Of a stretch of DNA of 64,000 bases, positions 62,501 through 64,000 are shown piece by piece. A program made the position numbers and the translations under genes. Source of the stretch: Annulohypoxylon bovei var. microspora. Its lineage: Eukaryota > Ascomycota > Sordariomycetes > Xylariales > Hypoxylaceae. Each line of letters starts with the position of its first letter. Positions within the stretch are counted from its first letter, which is position 1. The DNA lies in the NCBI GenBank assembly GCA_022836615.1, contig MU405392.1, positions 1 through 64,000 of the forward strand, read 5' to 3'. Below the pieces are notes generated by a model that saw only the letters and a list, made by a program, of their open reading frames with translations, made no database searches and had not been told where the DNA came from.

Positions 62501-64000
62501 TAACGAAATAATTATCATTTTATTTCGGTTTCGTAAAAATATTAATAATTAATGGTAAAATGTTATACCATTAATTATTATAAAATATTTATGCCTTTTT
62601 ATTAATTAAATAATCTTTTTTTAACGTGGTAACGAATATATATTTATTAATGTAACTTTATTAAGTGCTTTTAAGTCGATTATAACACAACTTTTTTTCT
62701 TTTTATTAATTAATTTTTATACGATAAAATAAAAGTAATTAAAAAGGGTTATTTTTTTTATTTATTTTTTTTTTTTTCTTATGTATTGTGTTAAAAGTTT
62801 CGTTTAAAAATTATTTATCTTATATACTTAATGGGTATATATGCCCGGCTTTATATATTTTTTATTAATTATTTATAAAATTTATTAACATTTTTTTAAC
62901 TTTAAAAAACTTTATTATTCTTTAATTTTCTTAGCAATTTCATTTTTTTAATACGTTAACAAAATGTTATGTAAAAGTTGGATTTATTATATAATAATAC
63001 ATTCTTCGTTTAATAATTATTTCGTTAATGTATTTAAATTTACCCGCGCTTAAAAATGGTAAATTCATTTATTTGAAATTTATAATTTTAATAAAATATT
63101 ACCATAAATTTTTTAAAGTTTTTTTATCCATTATTAATATATCACATACTTTTTTATTTATATTAAACTCATTTACAAGATTCATTTTATATATTTCGTC
63201 CAATTCTTAATATTATATGCATGTTACCATTATTTATATAAAATTAACTTTCTTTTATATCATTTTAAAACTTCTATACTTTATAATTTCTTTTATACGT
63301 TTTAATTATTAATATTTATAAATTACCATTATTTCGTTTAATTAATTTATATATGCCATTCCTTTTATTAAAATAAAATTATATAAATTCATTATAATTT
63401 TTATAAACTTTAATATAAATTTAAAATTTCTACCCTTTAATAAATTTATATAATTCGTTAATATTATTATAAATATATATACTAGCATTTCGATTTAATA
63501 TAATGTAATAATATTACGTTTAATTACTTTATTTTACCTAATATATTTAATTAAAATCCGTACATATAAATAATATAAAAATAATAATGTATTTTTTCTA
63601 TAATTTAATATCGCACCTTATTTAATTAAAAAATCGTTTTTTAATAATAAATTTAATATAAGTTTTTTATTATTTATTTATACTTTAATTAACATTCGTA
63701 TAAATGCTTATATATTATTAATGCTTTATCCCATTATAAATACGTTGAATTTTACCTTATATTACATTTTTAATAATCTTAATATTACACCTTTTATAAA
63801 TATTAATTTTAAAGGTTTAAATATTTTATAATCTTTTACAAAATTATCGAATTATTTTCGATTAACCATTTTATAAAATGCTTTTATGTTTATATATATT
63901 GTGGATTTATTTTTATATACATTTTAAACTTCCATTTTTAAACTTGTATATTTTCTTTATATATATAAAATAATTTTATTTAACTCGTATATAAATATTT
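59531..64000 (-). mobile_element. Second Ty3/Gypsy element (G2), cut by the window edge
   Basis: RT of a Gypsy element different from G1 is readable on the minus strand at 62090-62700. The 5' part (protease, gag, LTR) should lie right of 63 kb and beyond the window, and RNase H and integrase to the left. No LTR pair is visible. The plus strand retains C and is poor in G. The plus-strand frames at 62035-62313 and 63028-63210 are antisense shadows. Confidence 0.7.
62090..62700 (-). pseudogene. Gypsy G2 reverse transcriptase remnant
   Basis: On the minus strand the reading order is VIIDLKALNKVTLINIYSLP (about 62690-62625; family pattern D-Y-R-x-LN-x-x-T-x-x-x-x-YPLP), later FNVILIRFKNFP and RFIN (pattern MPFGL-x-N-x-P...F-Q), then IKIYINDIVVFF at about 62390-62365 (catalytic YIDDI, first Asp mutated to Asn), and HLNKIF. 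About 62330-62090 then gives the connection segment ending YINIMKYLRKY, the counterpart of the F-L-G-x-x-x-Y-R-K-x-I block. Stops and Asp-to-Asn changes inactivate it. The connection sequence differs from G1. Confidence 0.85.

Overview
This window looks like a gene-free, transposon-packed AT-isochore (possibly centromeric or subtelomeric) of a filamentous ascomycete with strong repeat-induced point mutation (RIP). Nearly all the DNA is extremely A+T-rich. The cytosines that survive are disproportionately in CpG, while CpA and TpG are depleted, and recognisable retroelement proteins are riddled with the changes RIP makes (Gln/Arg codons to stops, Asp to Asn, Gly to Arg/Lys, Pro to Ser/Leu). I found no intact host gene, no rRNA gene and no functional tRNA gene. 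Most open frames are fortuitous or shadows of dead retroelement ORFs.

Layout. 1-775 is a GC-balanced non-coding island with tandem repeats, a long hairpin and a tRNA-like B box. About 1277-9438 is a RIP-dead Ty1/Copia element on the minus strand, carrying an unmutated hAT-like MITE (1632-2355). 9.5-12 kb holds a Gypsy fragment cut by a copy of a short non-coding element that I call family X. 15.5-22.3 kb holds a dead LINE on the minus strand, with endonuclease and RT motifs. 22-32.5 kb carries more X copies, a GC-rich GTACG minisatellite (about 29.9-30.6 kb) and a TIR element nested in an X copy. 33504-42467 and 50321-57150 are two full-length copies of one Ty3/Gypsy element, both minus strand, with LTRs of about 306 bp and 5-bp target duplications. 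Copy 1 contains two inserted copies of a 1.68-kb gag-only LTR element. Copy 2 has an X copy inside one LTR. Between the two Gypsy copies lie a second hAT-like MITE (42501-43241), a short non-coding LTR element (44506-46634) with a solo LTR inside it, and a largely unmutated X copy (47272-48749). After 57.1 kb come another TIR element and, from about 59.5 kb to the window edge, a second, different Gypsy element.

The two Gypsy copies serve as empty-site controls for each other, so insertion order and exact insertion points can be read directly. The most interesting unknown is family X: eight copies plus one more degraded remnant, no convincing ORF, no long target duplication, a subterminal inverted repeat and internal purine, GACT and telomere-like minisatellites. 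This suggests a non-autonomous Helentron/Helitron-like element, but that is an inference. X copies show that the long ATTA-type microsatellites of the window are RIP-converted GACT arrays, and one copy (G) changes abruptly from unmutated to fully mutated at about 48.54 kb.
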